Positions 42,877 through 53,989 of a stretch of DNA of 64,000 bases are shown piece by piece (the first letter of the stretch is position 1; each line of letters opens with the position of its first letter). This DNA is from Serratia nevei (GTDB taxonomy: Bacteria > Pseudomonadota > Gammaproteobacteria > Enterobacterales > Enterobacteriaceae). The notes under the pieces were generated by a model. That model had not been told where the DNA came from, did no database searches, and saw only the letters and a list, made by a program, of their open reading frames with translations. The translations under genes were made by a program, and so were the position numbers. The stretch lies in NCBI RefSeq assembly GCF_024160145.1, contig NZ_JAMYWQ010000003.1, positions 175,604-239,603 on the forward strand, given 5' to 3'.

Positions 42877-44166
42877 GTGAAATTAAAAATCATAGACTTC
42901 AGCATAATAAGAAACGCATCCTGGATGATAGCGGAAAAGACGGTGTCGATCCTCGGCGTTGTATTTATCACTGCCTATATGGCCAAGTATATTGGGCCGG
43001 AAAGCTTCGGAAAGATCACCTTTGCCACTGCGATTTTCGCCATTACCCAAACGTTGGCCTTGCTGGGTTCGGACACCGTCCTCTTCAAACGCATTAGCCG
43101 CAACCCGCGATCCGGCGCAGCGCTGATGTTCTCCACCAACCGGCTTAGGCAAACCTGTTTCGTGGTGCTTTCAGCGATCATCTTGCTTTACACCGGGCTG
43201 CGGGAAGACTTCACGACCTTTTACTTTTGCGCCGCGACGTTCCTGGCCTCGTTTTTCTCACTCAAAGACATCTTCGCCATTTACCATGACGCCCGGCTGG
43301 AATCGCGTTTCAATACCATGGCCAACGTGGCCGGCTTAGCCAGCGCCTTGTTGGCCCGCTGGCTGATCGTCTATTTTGATCTGCATCTGTACTTTCTGGC
43401 CATCCCTATCGTGATGGTGTACCTCATCCCCTATCTGATCCGCCATCACCTTTATCATCGCCGCCATCCGGGCTTTTCGGCCCCCGGCCATATTCGTCGC
43501 AAATATGTGCGCTATCTGCTCGCCAGCGGCCTGCCGTTGGCGATATCCAATGTCTCCATCGCCATATATACCCGACTGGCGCAGCTGTTTTTGATGTGGT
43601 TCGTTTCCGCTTCGGTACTGGGCATTTACTCCGTCGCCATTACGTTGGCGACCGCCTGGATGTTCGTTACCAATGCCGTCATCACCTCGTTCTTCGCGAA
43701 AATATTCGCCTATCGGCGCGAAGACGCGATGCGCGCCGCAGCCAAACTGAATGGGTTAGTGCTGGTCATCGCCTTGGTCATCGTCGCCGGGATCGTTTGG
43801 CTGGGCAAACCGATCATCGCGCTGTTGTACGGCGAGCAATACCTGGCGGCCTATGCCGCCATGGGGGTATTGGCCGTCGCCACCCTGCTCTCCGCCCTGG
43901 GAACCGTGGCCTATAAATACATCGTGCTGTTTTCCGGTTATGGGTTCCTTTCCCGCAAAATGTTGTTGGTGTTTATCATCAATATTCCCCTGTCGTACTG
44001 CCTGATTCGGCAATACGGCATGATGGGCGCCGCTTACAGCACCCTGCTGACCGAACTGCTGTCATTGACCGTACTCAACTACCTCTTTCAACGGGGGGCC
44101 GTGCTGAAAATGCATCTGCGCTCACTGAACCCGGCGCTTTACCTAAGACGCCCGCCGGGAAAATAA
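42877..44166 (+). CDS. Wzx-type polysaccharide flippase
   Basis: This 429-residue inner-membrane protein has 12 to 14 helices of the MOP/PST superfamily (AEKTVSILGVVFITAYMAKYIGPESFGKITFA). It would flip undecaprenyl-linked oligosaccharides. GTG 42877 gives MKLKIIDFSIIRN, the usual start; GTG 42859 is in frame but less typical. Its only partner is the divergent ATP-grasp gene; no glycosyltransferase or polymerase is present, so it is a detached fragment of a polysaccharide locus. The 5' third is AT-rich. Confidence 0.83.
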   Translation: MKLKIIDFSIIRNASWMIAEKTVSILGVVFITAYMAKYIGPESFGKITFATAIFAITQTLALLGSDTVLFKRISRNPRSGAALMFSTNRLRQTCFVVLSAIILLYTGLREDFTTFYFCAATFLASFFSLKDIFAIYHDARLESRFNTMANVAGLASALLARWLIVYFDLHLYFLAIPIVMVYLIPYLIRHHLYHRRHPGFSAPGHIRRKYVRYLLASGLPLAISNVSIAIYTRLAQLFLMWFVSASVLGIYSVAITLATAWMFVTNAVITSFFAKIFAYRREDAMRAAAKLNGLVLVIALVIVAGIVWLGKPIIALLYGEQYLAAYAAMGVLAVATLLSALGTVAYKYIVLFSGYGFLSRKMLLVFIINIPLSYCLIRQYGMMGAAYSTLLTELLSLTVLNYLFQRGAVLKMHLRSLNPALYLRRPPGK

Positions 44167-44225
44167 TCCGGCGGCCAAGGCGCAGCACGTAATGCGCTCA
44201 CAAAAACCGCAAAGCCCGCTATTTT

Positions 44226-45020
44226 ATGCCTACTTTTTCTCATGCGAGACACCCTGTGGATACCCAACGCTACCTGCAGCACATCGGCTTTAGCGGCGCC
44301 GTCCGCCCTGACCTCCCCACGTTGCAACAGCTGCACCATCGCCACATGCTGAGCGTTCCGTTCGAGAACCTGAGCATTATTTATCATCAGGGTATTCAGC
44401 TGGCGCCGGAGGCGCTGTTCAGCAAAGTGGTCGAGCGCAACCACGGCGGTTTCTGTTATGAGCTGAACACGCTGTTCGCCCTGCTGTTACGGGAGCTCGG
44501 TTTCAAAGTCAGCTTTATTTCCGGCGAGATCCGCGCGCGCGACGGCCATTTCGGCCCGCCCTACGACCATCTGGCGCTGCGGGTGGATCTGGCAGGCCAG
44601 GCCTGGCTGGTGGACGTCGGTTTCGGCGACTCCTTCCTGACGCCGCTGAAGATCGTCATCGGCGAGCCGCAACCGCAGGCCAGCGGCACCTTCCACCTGG
44701 AGCGGGAGGGCGAGTATTACCTGCTGGAACGCCGCAACGGCGACCAACGCTCACATGCCAAAACCCTGTATCGCTTTACCGTTCAGCCGCGCGAGTGGCA
44801 TGAGTTCGACGAAATGTGCCGCTTCCACAGCACCTCGCCGCAGTCGCATTTCACCCAGCGCCTGGTGTGTTCACGGCCGACAGAACACGGCCGGGTGACC
44901 CTCAGCGACATGAAGCTGATCGTGACCGAAGAGCACCAGCGCCACGAAACGACGCTGCATTCGGAAGAGGAACGGCGCGCCGCGCTGTGGCAGCATTTCG
45001 CCATCGATGTGGATCGTTGA
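44226..45020 (+). CDS. Arylamine N-acetyltransferase
   Basis: This 264-residue NAT enzyme transfers acetyl from acetyl-CoA to arylamines. The triad is Cys77 (GGFCYELN), His115 (PYDHLALRV) and Asp130 (LVDVGFGD). The ATG at 44226 is used; GTG 44253 would also place the domain correctly. It is about the same length as E. coli NhoA (281) and keeps PFENLS. Single gene, no obvious operon. Confidence 0.9.
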   Translation: MPTFSHARHPVDTQRYLQHIGFSGAVRPDLPTLQQLHHRHMLSVPFENLSIIYHQGIQLAPEALFSKVVERNHGGFCYELNTLFALLLRELGFKVSFISGEIRARDGHFGPPYDHLALRVDLAGQAWLVDVGFGDSFLTPLKIVIGEPQPQASGTFHLEREGEYYLLERRNGDQRSHAKTLYRFTVQPREWHEFDEMCRFHSTSPQSHFTQRLVCSRPTEHGRVTLSDMKLIVTEEHQRHETTLHSEEERRAALWQHFAIDVDR

Positions 45021-45299
45021 GAGAGAAGTTCACGAGACAAAATAAATTCTCCGGCACGACGCCGGCACTTAAGCGTTAGAATAACGGCCATCCCGTCTGG
45101 GGTGGCTGGAAATAACCGAAAAAACCGTATTTATCTATTTTTACAATTCTTCCCAAGTCCTTGTTCAGCCAAATAATACATGCAACCACATTCAACAAAA
45201 AATAACCAACCTGTCCACCAAGGGTGATATTTTTATTTAGATGAGGTAAGCTTAATCTCGCAGTCGAAATTATTTAACGGCCAACTCAAGGAGAAATTC

Positions 45300-45566
45300 A
45301 TGAGCAATAATGCAAACGCACAGGCGCAGCTGGATAATTTACGTAACGTCGCTTCCCAGCTGAAGGAAATGCGCCACTATGCGCAGTCGAATACCGAGAC
45401 GCTCTCCACACACTGGCTGGCCTTCGATCAGGGGGAATGCAAAAATAAGGCATTCGCCGAAGCCATTAACGACCTGCTGAATAAACAGGGTGCCTGCCTG
45501 GAAGGGCTTGAAAAAACCATTCAGGATATCGAGATAGAATTAAACCGTCTCGACAAAGCTGCCTGA
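45300..45566 (+). CDS. Small helical protein of unknown function
   Basis: This 88-residue acidic protein is almost entirely helical: residues about 6-40 and 52-86 form two helices around THWLAFDQGECKN, suggesting a hairpin. AAGGAG precedes the ATG. The central W and charged heptad pattern recall WXG100/coiled-coil partners, but the exact WxG is absent. It has its own promoter region (279 bp) and a strong terminator. Function unknown. Confidence 0.65.
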   Translation: MSNNANAQAQLDNLRNVASQLKEMRHYAQSNTETLSTHWLAFDQGECKNKAFAEAINDLLNKQGACLEGLEKTIQDIEIELNRLDKAA

Positions 45567-45580
45567 TAACGTCGCCATTA

Positions 45581-45610
45581 AATAAACCCGCCGCGTGCGG
45601 GTTTATTTTT
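45581..45610. terminator. Bidirectional terminator
   Basis: AATAAACCCGC (45581-45591) pairs perfectly with GCGGGTTTATT (45597-45607) around CGCGT, flanked by A/T runs, between the small helical gene and dusC. Confidence 0.85.
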
Positions 45611-46541
45611 AGCTGCGACAGATGACGCGCGCAATATCTCCCGAGGTTGTCAGCGCGCGTATTTCGCTAAACAGTTCGGTGGCTTCGTCATATTCTTTGC
45701 GCAAATAGCCCAGCCACTGTTTGATGCGCGCCACGTGATACAGGCCGGTGTCGCCCTGCTTTTCCAGATGGACGTATTTTTGCAGCAGCTCGACCACCTG
45801 TGGCCAGGGCATTCGCGGCTCGTTGTACTTCACCACCCGGCTCAGGTTCGGCACGTTGAGTGCGCCGCGCCCCAGCATGATGGCGTCGCAGCCGGTCGCC
45901 TGCAGGCAATCCTGCGCGCTCTGGTAATCCCAGATCTCGCCGTTGGCGATCACCGGGATGCTCAACCGTTGGCGGATCTCGCCGATCGCCGCCCAGTTGA
46001 TACGATCCGCCTTGTAGCCGTCCTCTTTGGTGCGGCCGTGCACCGTCAGCTCGCTGGCGCCCGCCTGCTGCACCGCATCGGCGATTTCAAAACTGCGACT
46101 GGAGGAGTCCCAGCCCAGGCGCACCTTCACCGTGACCGGCAAATGGGCCGGCACCGCCGCGCGCATCGCTTTGGCGCCCTGGTAGATCAACTCCGGATCT
46201 TTGAGCAGCGTCGCCCCGCCGCCGCTGCCGTTCACCAGCTTGGACGGGCAGCCGCAGTTGAGATCGACGCCGTAAGAGCCCAATTCCACCGCACGCGCGG
46301 CGTTCTCCGCCAGCCACTGCGGGTACTGCCCCAGCAGCTGTACGCGCACCAGCGTGCCCGACGGCGTGCGGCTGGCGTGGCGCAACTCCGGACACAGCCG
46401 GTAGAACGATTTGGCCGGCAGCAGCTGATCGACCACGCGCAAAAATTCGGTGATGCACAGATCGTAGTCGTTCACGTCGGTGAGCAACTCACGCACCAAA
46501 GAATCGAGAACGCCCTCCATCGGAGCCAATAATACGCGCAT
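45609..46541 (-). CDS. dusC: tRNA-dihydrouridine(16) synthase
   Basis: This 310-residue FMN enzyme reduces U16 in tRNA. It starts [20 protein letters not shown] like E. coli DusC; ATG 46541 is preferred over the upstream TTG. Motifs include [20 protein letters not shown] with the catalytic Cys, [19 protein letters not shown] and [12 protein letters not shown]. Confidence 0.95.
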   Translation of the reverse strand: MRVLLAPMEGVLDSLVRELLTDVNDYDLCITEFLRVVDQLLPAKSFYRLCPELRHASRTPSGTLVRVQLLGQYPQWLAENAARAVELGSYGVDLNCGCPSKLVNGSGGGATLLKDPELIYQGAKAMRAAVPAHLPVTVKVRLGWDSSSRSFEIADAVQQAGASELTVHGRTKEDGYKADRINWAAIGEIRQRLSIPVIANGEIWDYQSAQDCLQATGCDAIMLGRGALNVPNLSRVVKYNEPRMPWPQVVELLQKYVHLEKQGDTGLYHVARIKQWLGYLRKEYDEATELFSEIRALTTSGDIARVICRS

Positions 46542-46625
46542 GACCAATCCCAGCTAAAAAAAGACCCGCAATGATACGGGTGAATGCCCGCGCCAGACAA
46601 GCCTCTGCGGGCATTAAAAGCGCCG

Positions 46626-47585
46626 TCAGCCCAGCCGGCGGATCGGTTGGCCGGCGAGGAACGCCGCAATGTCCTCGACCGCCTCGGTGAAGTAGGCGCG
46701 GTAGTTGTCGTCCGCCACGTAGCCCACATGCGGCGTGGCCAGCACGTTGGGCAGCTGACGAAACGCATCGTCGGCCGGCAGCGGCTCCGTCTCGAACACG
46801 TCCAGCCCGGCGCCGGCAATTTTCCGCTGTTGCAGCACCTCCACCAACGCCGCCCGATCGACGATCCCCGCGCGCGAGGTGTTGATCAGGTAGGCAGTGG
46901 GTTTCATCGCCGTCAATTCGTCGCGCCCCACCAGCCCGCGGCTGCGATCGCTCAGCACCAGGTGGATAGAGACAAAATCGCTCTGCTCGAACAGCGCCCG
47001 TTTGGACGGCGCCAACAGGGCCCCCTCCTGCGCCGCCCGTTCCGCCGTCAGGTTCTGGCTCCAGGCCAGCACCCGCATGCCGAACGCCTGCGCCACCCGG
47101 GCCATCTGGCCGCCGATCTTGCCCAGCCCCAGCAGCCCCAGCGTTTTCCCCTGCAGGGTGACGCCGAGATCCCGCTGCCAGGGGCCATTGTTTTTCAGCC
47201 CGACGCTTTCCGGCACGATATGCTTCGCCAACCCGAGCAGCAGCGCCCAGGTCAGCTCCATCGGCGCCGCCGATCCGCTGCGGGTGCCGCACACCACCAC
47301 GCCGCGCTCGGCGGCGGCGGCCAAATCGATAGCGGCGTTGCGCATGCCGGAGGTGATCAACAGCTTCAGCTTCGGCAGCCGCGCCAGCAGCGAGGCGGTC
47401 ATCGGCGTGCGCTCGCGCATGATGACCAAAATGTCGCACTCCTGCAGATGCACCGCCAGCTCCGCCTCATCGGTAAAGTGCGCGCTGATGGCGGACACCT
47501 CCACCCGATCGGCCAGCGCCGACCAGTCCGCCATCTTGAGCGCCACCTGCTGGTAATCATCGAGAATTGCGCACTTCAATTTCAT
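46626..47585 (-). CDS. D-isomer 2-hydroxyacid dehydrogenase
   Basis: This 319-residue NAD(P) enzyme has the Rossmann motif GLLGLGKIGGQMA and the catalytic Arg (NTSRAGIVD), Glu (DVFETEPLP) and His (ATPHVGY). ATG 47585 follows GGAG; the frame upstream to 47615 is not kept. It resembles 3-phosphoglycerate/glyoxylate reductase relatives; substrate is not clear. Solitary gene between dusC and rhlE. Confidence 0.9.
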   Translation of the reverse strand: MKLKCAILDDYQQVALKMADWSALADRVEVSAISAHFTDEAELAVHLQECDILVIMRERTPMTASLLARLPKLKLLITSGMRNAAIDLAAAAERGVVVCGTRSGSAAPMELTWALLLGLAKHIVPESVGLKNNGPWQRDLGVTLQGKTLGLLGLGKIGGQMARVAQAFGMRVLAWSQNLTAERAAQEGALLAPSKRALFEQSDFVSIHLVLSDRSRGLVGRDELTAMKPTAYLINTSRAGIVDRAALVEVLQQRKIAGAGLDVFETEPLPADDAFRQLPNVLATPHVGYVADDNYRAYFTEAVEDIAAFLAGQPIRRLG

Positions 47586-47651
47586 CTCCGTCTCCTGGAA
47601 TGTAGGGTTAGCCACCGTCCAGCCTAGTACGAAAATGCCGTTCCGCCAGGC

Positions 47652-47678
47652 AAAAAAAAAGCCGCCCGTATCGGCGGC
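47652..47678 (-). terminator. Rho-independent terminator of rhlE
   Basis: GCCGCC (47661-47666) pairs with GGCGGC (47673-47678), with an A-run at 47652-47660 that reads as T on the minus strand. Confidence 0.88.
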
Positions 47679-47699
47679 TTACTCTTTGAGCAATCAGGC

Positions 47700-49079
47700 T
47701 TATTCAGCCGGTTTGCGGTTGCGTGGGCGACGCGAAGCCGGTGCGCCGGAACGGCGCTGGCCATCACCCTGCGGGCGGGCGTTACCGTTGCCATTGCCGC
47801 GGTTTTCACGCTGGCCGCCGTTCGCGTTACCGCTGCGCTGACCGCCGCCGTTACCGGAACGCTGGCCGCCGCCGTTGCCGCGCGGGGCGCCGCGCCCGCC
47901 ACCCTGACGGCCGTTGATGATCGGCTCGGCCTTGATGGTCGGATCCGGCTCGTAGCCCGGCAGCGCGATGCGCGGAATTTCACGCTTCAGCAGACGCTCG
48001 ATGTCGCGCAGCAGCTTGTGCTCATCCACGCACACCAGCGAGATAGCCTCGCCGGTGCGTTCCGCACGGCCGGTACGGCCGATACGGTGCACGTAGTCTT
48101 CCGGCACGTTAGGCAGCTCGTAGTTCACCACGTGCGGCAGCTGGTCGATATCCAGACCGCGTGCCGCGATGTCGGTTGCCACCAGCACGCGGATGCGGCC
48201 GTCTTTAAAGTCCGCCAGCGCACGGGTACGGGCGCCCTGGCTCTTGTTACCGTGGATCGCCGCCGCGGTGATGCCGTCTTTGTTCAGCTGCTCCGCCAGA
48301 TGGTTGGCACCGTGCTTGGTGCGGGTAAACACCAGCACCTGTTTCCAGTCGCCTTCGCCGATCATCTGCGACAGCAGTTCCCGCTTACGCTTCTTGTCGA
48401 CGAAGTGCACGCTCTGTTCGATCTGCTCGGACGCGGTGTTGCGGCGCGCCACTTCTACCGAAGCCGGGTTGTGCAGCAACTTGTTGGCCAGCGCCTTGAT
48501 GTCGTCGGAGAAGGTCGCGGAGAACAGCAGGTTCTGACGCTTGGCCGGCAGCTTGGCCAGCACGCGGCGGATGTCGTGGATAAAGCCCATGTCCAGCATG
48601 CGATCCGCTTCGTCCAGCACCAGAATTTCGATTTTGGACAGGTCAACTGCGTTCTGATGTTCCAGATCCAGCAGACGGCCCGGCGTCGCCACCAGGATAT
48701 CGACGCCGCCGCGCAACTTCATCATCTGCGGGTTGATGCTCACGCCGCCAAACACCACCAGCGAACGCAGGCGCAGGTGTTTGCTGTAGGCATCGACGTT
48801 CTCGCCGATCTGCGCCGCCAGCTCGCGGGTTGGCGTCAGGATCAGCGCACGCACCGGGCGGCGCCCTTTGACCGGATGGTCATGCTTGCTCAGCAGCTGC
48901 AACAGCGGCAGGGTAAAACCGGCGGTTTTACCGGTGCCGGTCTGGGCGCTGGCCATCAGGTCACGACCTTCCAGCACGACAGGGATAGCCTGACGCTGAA
49001 TTGGCGTCGGTTCGCGATAGCCCTGTTCTTCAACAGCGCGCACAATTTCAGCACTTAAGCCGAGGGTTTCAAATGACAT
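47700..49079 (-). CDS. rhlE: ATP-dependent RNA helicase RhlE
   Basis: This 459-residue DEAD-box helicase has Walker [11 protein letters not shown] at 43-52, PTRELAAQ, the VLDEADRML box and the HRIGRTGR motif. The last 70 residues are a Gly/Arg/Asn-rich low-complexity tail ([10 protein letters not shown] repeats) that binds RNA. It contributes to ribosome assembly. The upstream region is shared with divergent cecR. Confidence 0.95.
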   Translation of the reverse strand: MSFETLGLSAEIVRAVEEQGYREPTPIQRQAIPVVLEGRDLMASAQTGTGKTAGFTLPLLQLLSKHDHPVKGRRPVRALILTPTRELAAQIGENVDAYSKHLRLRSLVVFGGVSINPQMMKLRGGVDILVATPGRLLDLEHQNAVDLSKIEILVLDEADRMLDMGFIHDIRRVLAKLPAKRQNLLFSATFSDDIKALANKLLHNPASVEVARRNTASEQIEQSVHFVDKKRKRELLSQMIGEGDWKQVLVFTRTKHGANHLAEQLNKDGITAAAIHGNKSQGARTRALADFKDGRIRVLVATDIAARGLDIDQLPHVVNYELPNVPEDYVHRIGRTGRAERTGEAISLVCVDEHKLLRDIERLLKREIPRIALPGYEPDPTIKAEPIINGRQGGGRGAPRGNGGGQRSGNGGGQRSGNANGGQRENRGNGNGNARPQGDGQRRSGAPASRRPRNRKPAE

Positions 49080-49337
49080 AAAGAGAAAAACTCCAGATCC
49101 CCCCTAACCTAACGGTGTTCGGTGCAGTTTCCTGGGAGGATGATCAGACGGGGCATTAAGCATGACCACGAGGGATTGGCACAAACTGCAGTGCACCAGG
49201 CGGGGATTGTAACAGAAGTCGCGCAATAAAAAGCACTTTTACGCGCGAAGAGCACAATCTGCCGTAAATTCAGCATTGTCTGAAGCCGATCACATAACTC
49301 ATTGTGGTTAGCGGTTGCGTTTTAAACAATCTGGCAT

Positions 49338-49365
49338 AAAGTTAATCATATGATTGATTAACTTT
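49338..49365. promoter_or_regulatory. CecR operator candidate
   Basis: AAAGTTAATCA (49338-49348) is perfectly inverted as TGATTAACTTT (49355-49365) around six bases, 12 bp before the cecR ATG. In E. coli CecR controls its own operon and divergent rhlE, so this is the expected position. Confidence 0.65.
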
Positions 49366-49377
49366 GAGCGTGCCCCC

Positions 49378-50076
49378 ATGCCAGCTTCCGTCCCTCATCA
49401 GGCCGCCGGCCGGGCGCGCGGCGAGCAAACGCGTCGGCAGCTGCTCGCCGCGGCGACCGAACTGTTCGGCGAATGCGGCCTGCAGGGCGCCACCACCCGC
49501 GACATCGCCCAGCGCGCCGGCCAGAATATTGCCGCCATCACCTACTACTTCAGCTCCAAAGAGGGGCTGTACCTGGCCGTGGCGCAGTCGCTCGCCGATT
49601 TCATCCAGCAGGCGTTCGCCCCGCTGGCGGACGAGGTCGATCGCTTCCGGCAACGGCCTGCCGCGCAGCGCTCACCCGACGCGGCGCTGCGTTTGCTGCA
49701 GCGTGGCCTGCTGGCCTTCAGCGAGTTGATGACCCAGCCGCACACGCTGAACCTGAGCAAAATCATGTCACGCGAACAGCTCGCCCCGACCGAGGCCTAC
49801 CCGCTGATCCACAGCCAGGTGATCGCGCCGATGCACGAGCGGCTGTGCCGCCTGCTGGCGGCCGCGACCGGCATCGACGAACAGGCGACCCGCCTGGTGC
49901 TGCATACCCATGCGCTGATCGGCGAAGTGCTGTCGTTCCGCGTGGCGCGCGAAACCATCCGCCGCCAGGCCGGCTGGCAAGAGATTGGCGAGGACGAAGC
50001 GGCGCAGATCGGCGCCGTGCTGAACGAACATATTGACATTCTGGTTACCGGGCTACGCCAACGTCATGGCGCATAA
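49378..50076 (+). CDS. cecR: TetR-family regulator CecR
   Basis: This 232-residue repressor has the TetR HTH at about residues 15-60 (TRDIAQRAGQNIAAITYYFSSKEGLYLAVAQ), as in E. coli CecR, which controls rhlE and ybhGFSR and affects cefoperazone and chloramphenicol sensitivity. ATG 49378 is chosen; the TTG at 49354 lies inside the operator. First gene of the unit cecR-ybhG-ybhF-ybhS-ybhR. Confidence 0.92.
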   Translation: MPASVPHQAAGRARGEQTRRQLLAAATELFGECGLQGATTRDIAQRAGQNIAAITYYFSSKEGLYLAVAQSLADFIQQAFAPLADEVDRFRQRPAAQRSPDAALRLLQRGLLAFSELMTQPHTLNLSKIMSREQLAPTEAYPLIHSQVIAPMHERLCRLLAAATGIDEQATRLVLHTHALIGEVLSFRVARETIRRQAGWQEIGEDEAAQIGAVLNEHIDILVTGLRQRHGA

Positions 50077-50094
50077 ATTCAGGCAGGGAGTGTT

Positions 50095-51081
50095 ATGAAC
50101 AAAAAACGCAGTGCCTTGATCGTGTTGTTAATTCTGCTGATCGCGGCCGCCGCTTACGGGGTCTGGCATTACCAACAGCAGCAAGATAAGCCGCTGACGC
50201 TGTACGGCAACGTCGACATCCGCACGGTGAACCTCGGCTTTCGCGTCGACGGCCGCCTGGCGTCGCTGACGGTGGATGAAGGCGATACCGTTCAGCCGGG
50301 CCAGCTGCTCGGTAAGCTGGACGACGCGCCCTACCGCAACGCGCTGCAGCAGGCCGAAGCCAACGTCGGCAGCGCGCGCGCCAGGCTGTCGCTGCTGCAG
50401 GCCGGCTACCGCAGTGAAGAGATCGCCCAGGTGCGTTCGGAAATGGCGCAGCGCCAGTCCGCCTTCGCCTACGCCGACGGCTTCCTGAAACGCCAGCAGG
50501 GGCTGTGGGCGAAAAACGCCACCTCTGCCGATGCGCTGGAGGATGCGCGCACCGCCCGCAACCAGGCGCAGGCCAACCTGCAGGCGGCGAAGGACAAACT
50601 GTCGCAATACCGCAGCGGCAATCGCCCGCAGGAAATCGAGCAGGCCAAGGCCGACGTGGCGCAGAGCGAAGCGGCGCTGGCGCAGGCGCAATTGAACCTG
50701 CAAGACGCCACGCTGCTTTCCCCTTCCGCCGGCACGGTGCTGACCCGCGCGGTAGAGCCGGGCACCATGCTCGGCGCCGGCAACACGGTATTCACCCTGT
50801 CGCTGACCCGGCCGGTGTGGGTGCGCGCCTACGTCAACGAGACCAGCCTGGGCCAGGCGGTGCCCGGCACCGAGTTGGAAATCTACACCGACGGCCGCCC
50901 CGACAAGCCTTACCACGGCAAGATCGGTTTCGTCTCGCCGACCGCGGAATTCACGCCGAAAAGCGTCGAAACGCCGGATCTGCGCACCGATCTGGTATAC
51001 CGCCTGCGGGTGATCGTCACCGACGCCGACGACGCGCTGCGTCAGGGCATGCCGGTCACCCTGCGTTTCGCCAAACCCTGA
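50095..51081 (+). CDS. ybhG: HlyD-type membrane fusion protein YbhG
   Basis: This 328-residue adaptor has an N-terminal membrane anchor (residues about 5-24), a lipoyl domain opening with [20 protein letters not shown], and a long coiled-coil hairpin (about 85-190; [19 protein letters not shown]). It links the ABC pump YbhFSR to an outer-membrane channel. 18 bp after cecR. Confidence 0.93.
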   Translation: MNKKRSALIVLLILLIAAAAYGVWHYQQQQDKPLTLYGNVDIRTVNLGFRVDGRLASLTVDEGDTVQPGQLLGKLDDAPYRNALQQAEANVGSARARLSLLQAGYRSEEIAQVRSEMAQRQSAFAYADGFLKRQQGLWAKNATSADALEDARTARNQAQANLQAAKDKLSQYRSGNRPQEIEQAKADVAQSEAALAQAQLNLQDATLLSPSAGTVLTRAVEPGTMLGAGNTVFTLSLTRPVWVRAYVNETSLGQAVPGTELEIYTDGRPDKPYHGKIGFVSPTAEFTPKSVETPDLRTDLVYRLRVIVTDADDALRQGMPVTLRFAKP

Positions 51082-51089
51082 GGCCGGCC

Positions 51090-52826
51090 ATGGAACAGGC
51101 GCACACCATTGATCTGGAAGGGCTGGAAAAGCGCTTCCCGCGGCTTGCGAAACCGGCGGTCGCCAGCCTGACCACCACCCTGCGCAGCGGCGCGGTGATC
51201 GGGCTGGTCGGCCCGGACGGCGCCGGCAAAACCACCCTGCTGCGCATGCTGGCCGGGCTGCTGTTGCCCAGCAGCGGCAAACTGCGGGTCGCCGGGCTGG
51301 ATCCGATCGCGCAGGATCGGCAACTGCACGCGATCCTCGGCTATATGCCGCAGAAGTTCGGGCTGTATGAGGATCTGACGGTGATGGAGAACCTGACGCT
51401 GTACGCCGATCTGCGCGGCGTCACCGGCGATCTTCGCCGCCAGACCTTCGAGCGGCTGTTGAAATTCACCGATCTGACCCGCTTCACCGAACGGCTGGCG
51501 GGCAAACTGTCCGGCGGCATGAAACAAAAGCTCGGCCTCGCCTGCACGCTGGTGGGCGAACCTCAGGTGCTGTTGCTGGATGAGCCGGGCGTCGGCGTCG
51601 ATCCGATCTCGCGCCGCGAACTGTGGCGCATGGTGCACGAGCTGGCTAACGACGGCATGTTGATCCTGTGGAGCACCTCTTATCTCGATGAGGCCGAGCA
51701 GTGCCGCGAAGTGCTGCTGCTCAACGAGGGCGAGCTGCTGTTCAGCGGCGCGCCGCAGGCGCTGACCCGGCGCATGGCCGGGCGCACGGTGTTGATCGCC
51801 GCGCCCCCCGGCAGCCATCGGTCGTTGCTGCAGCGGGCGATCTGCCTGCCGGCGGTCACCGACGGGGTGATCCAGGGCAAGTACCTGAGGCTGATCCTGA
51901 AGGAAGGGGAAGATCACCGGCAGCTGCTGCAGGCGCTGGATCTGCCGGACGCCGAACTGAACGAGGCGGATCCGCGCTTCGAAGATGCGTTTATCGATCT
52001 GCTCGGCGGCGGCCCCAACCACCGCTCGGCGCTGGCGGAGATCATGCCGACCGTCAACGGTGAAAGCGGCGAAACGGTGATCGAAGCGGTGCAGCTGACC
52101 AAAAAATTCGGCGACTTCGCCGCCACCGATCACGTTGATTTCCAGGTGCGGCGCGGTGAAATTTTCGGCCTGCTCGGGCCGAACGGCGCCGGCAAGTCCA
52201 CCACCTTCAAAATGATGTGCGGCCTGTTGAAACCGTCCGGCGGCAAGGCGCTGGTGCTGGGGATGGATCTGAAGACCAGCTCCGGCAAGGCGCGTCAGCG
52301 CCTCGGCTACATGGCGCAAAAATTCTCGCTTTACGGCAACCTGACGGTAGCGCAGAACCTGAATTTCTTCTCCGGCGTGTACGGCCTGAGCGGCAAGGCT
52401 CAGCGCGACAAAATCGACGAGATGTCCCGCGCCTTCAACTTCGCGCCGATCCTCGATCAGACGCCGGACGCGCTGCCGCTCGGCTTCAAACAGCGCCTGG
52501 CGCTGGCCTGCGCGCTGATGCACGAACCGGATATCCTGTTCCTCGACGAGCCGACTTCCGGCGTCGATCCGCTGACGCGGCGCGAGTTCTGGTTGCACAT
52601 CAACGGCATGGTCGACAAGGGCGTCACGGTGATGGTGACCACCCACTTTATGGACGAGGCGGAGTATTGCGACCGCATCGGCCTGGTGTATCGCGGCAAG
52701 ATCATCGCCGCCGGCACGCCGGACGACCTCAAGCGGCAGGTGGCGCGCGACGACAATCCCAATCCCTCGATGGAACAGGCGTTTATCGAACTGGTGCAGG
52801 GCTACGACAAGGAGGGATCACGGTGA
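51090..52826 (+). CDS. ybhF: Tandem ABC ATPase YbhF
   Basis: This 578-residue protein is two fused ATPase domains. The first has Walker A GPDGAGKT at 41-48 and signature LSGGMKQ; the second has GPNGAGKST and Walker [13 protein letters not shown] but its signature reads LPLGFKQ instead of LSGGQ. The length is identical to E. coli YbhF. ATG 51090 is chosen over the long upstream frame. It energises the permeases YbhS and YbhR. Confidence 0.95.
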   Translation: MEQAHTIDLEGLEKRFPRLAKPAVASLTTTLRSGAVIGLVGPDGAGKTTLLRMLAGLLLPSSGKLRVAGLDPIAQDRQLHAILGYMPQKFGLYEDLTVMENLTLYADLRGVTGDLRRQTFERLLKFTDLTRFTERLAGKLSGGMKQKLGLACTLVGEPQVLLLDEPGVGVDPISRRELWRMVHELANDGMLILWSTSYLDEAEQCREVLLLNEGELLFSGAPQALTRRMAGRTVLIAAPPGSHRSLLQRAICLPAVTDGVIQGKYLRLILKEGEDHRQLLQALDLPDAELNEADPRFEDAFIDLLGGGPNHRSALAEIMPTVNGESGETVIEAVQLTKKFGDFAATDHVDFQVRRGEIFGLLGPNGAGKSTTFKMMCGLLKPSGGKALVLGMDLKTSSGKARQRLGYMAQKFSLYGNLTVAQNLNFFSGVYGLSGKAQRDKIDEMSRAFNFAPILDQTPDALPLGFKQRLALACALMHEPDILFLDEPTSGVDPLTRREFWLHINGMVDKGVTVMVTTHFMDEAEYCDRIGLVYRGKIIAAGTPDDLKRQVARDDNPNPSMEQAFIELVQGYDKEGSR

Positions 52827-53977
52827 GCGATAACCGAACCCCAATCGACAACAGCGGCCTCTCCTGGCGCCGGCTGCGCGCGCTGTGCCTGAAGGAAACG
52901 CGGCAGATACTGCGCGATCCCAGCAGCGGCCTGATCGCCTTCGTCATCCCGTTGATGCTGCTGTTTATCTTCGGCTACGGCATCAACCTGGACTCCAGCA
53001 AGCTGCATCTGGGCATTCTGATGGAGCAGCAGAGCGAAGACGCGCGCGATCTGGCTCAGGCCTTCGCCGGCTCGCCCTATATCGAACCGACCATAAGCGA
53101 TAATCGCCGGCAGCTGATCCAGCAGATGCAGGCCGGTACGATCCGCGGCCTGGTGGTGATCCCGGTGGATTTCGATCAGCGCATGGCGCGCCCGCACGAC
53201 AGCGCCCCTATCCAAGTGATCACCGACGGCAGCGAGCCGAACACCGCCAACTTCGTGCAGGGTTATGCCCAGGGCGTATGGCAAGTCTGGCAGCAGCAGC
53301 GCGCCGCCGATCGGGGCCTCAGCAACGAGCCGCTGATTGACGTGCAGATGCGCTACTGGTTCAACCCGGCGGCCATCAGCCGGCACTACATCATTCCCGG
53401 CGCCATCACCATCATCATGACGGTGATCGGCGCCATCCTCACCTCGCTGGTGATCGCCCGCGAATGGGAGCGCGGCACCATGGAAGCCCTGCTTTCCACT
53501 CAGGTGACGCGCAGCGAGCTGCTGCTCTCCAAGCTGATCCCTTACTACTTCCTCGGCATGGCCGCCATGGCGCTGTGCATGGCGGTGGCAGTCTGGGTGC
53601 TCGGCGTGCCCTATCGCGGTTCGCTGCTGATCCTGCTGCTGATCAGCAGCCTGTTCCTGGCCAGCACCCTCGGCATGGGCCTGCTGATCTCCACCCTGAC
53701 CCGCAATCAGTTCAACGCGGCGATGGTGGCACTGAACGCCGCCTTTCTGCCTTCGATCATGCTGTCGGGCTTCATCTTCCAGATCGACAGCATGCCGGCC
53801 ATCGTGCGTGCGGTGACCTACATCATTCCGGCGCGCTACTTCGTCAGCACGCTGCAAACGCTGTTCCTGGCGGGTAATGTCGGCACCGTGCTGCTGATCA
53901 ATCTGCTGTTCCTGATCGCTTCCGCCGCGGTGTTCATCGGCCTGACGGCCTGGAAAACCCAGCGCCGGCTGGATTGA
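52823..53977 (+). CDS. ybhS: ABC-2 permease YbhS
   Basis: This 384-residue permease starts with GTG overlapping ybhF (GTGA). It has a first helix near residues 27-47, a large periplasmic domain, and five more helices with the ABC-2 motif [20 protein letters not shown]. Partner of YbhR. Exports drugs in E. coli. Confidence 0.93.
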   Translation: MSDNRTPIDNSGLSWRRLRALCLKETRQILRDPSSGLIAFVIPLMLLFIFGYGINLDSSKLHLGILMEQQSEDARDLAQAFAGSPYIEPTISDNRRQLIQQMQAGTIRGLVVIPVDFDQRMARPHDSAPIQVITDGSEPNTANFVQGYAQGVWQVWQQQRAADRGLSNEPLIDVQMRYWFNPAAISRHYIIPGAITIIMTVIGAILTSLVIAREWERGTMEALLSTQVTRSELLLSKLIPYYFLGMAAMALCMAVAVWVLGVPYRGSLLILLLISSLFLASTLGMGLLISTLTRNQFNAAMVALNAAFLPSIMLSGFIFQIDSMPAIVRAVTYIIPARYFVSTLQTLFLAGNVGTVLLINLLFLIASAAVFIGLTAWKTQRRLD

Positions 53978-53989
53978 GGAGAAAGAGCG

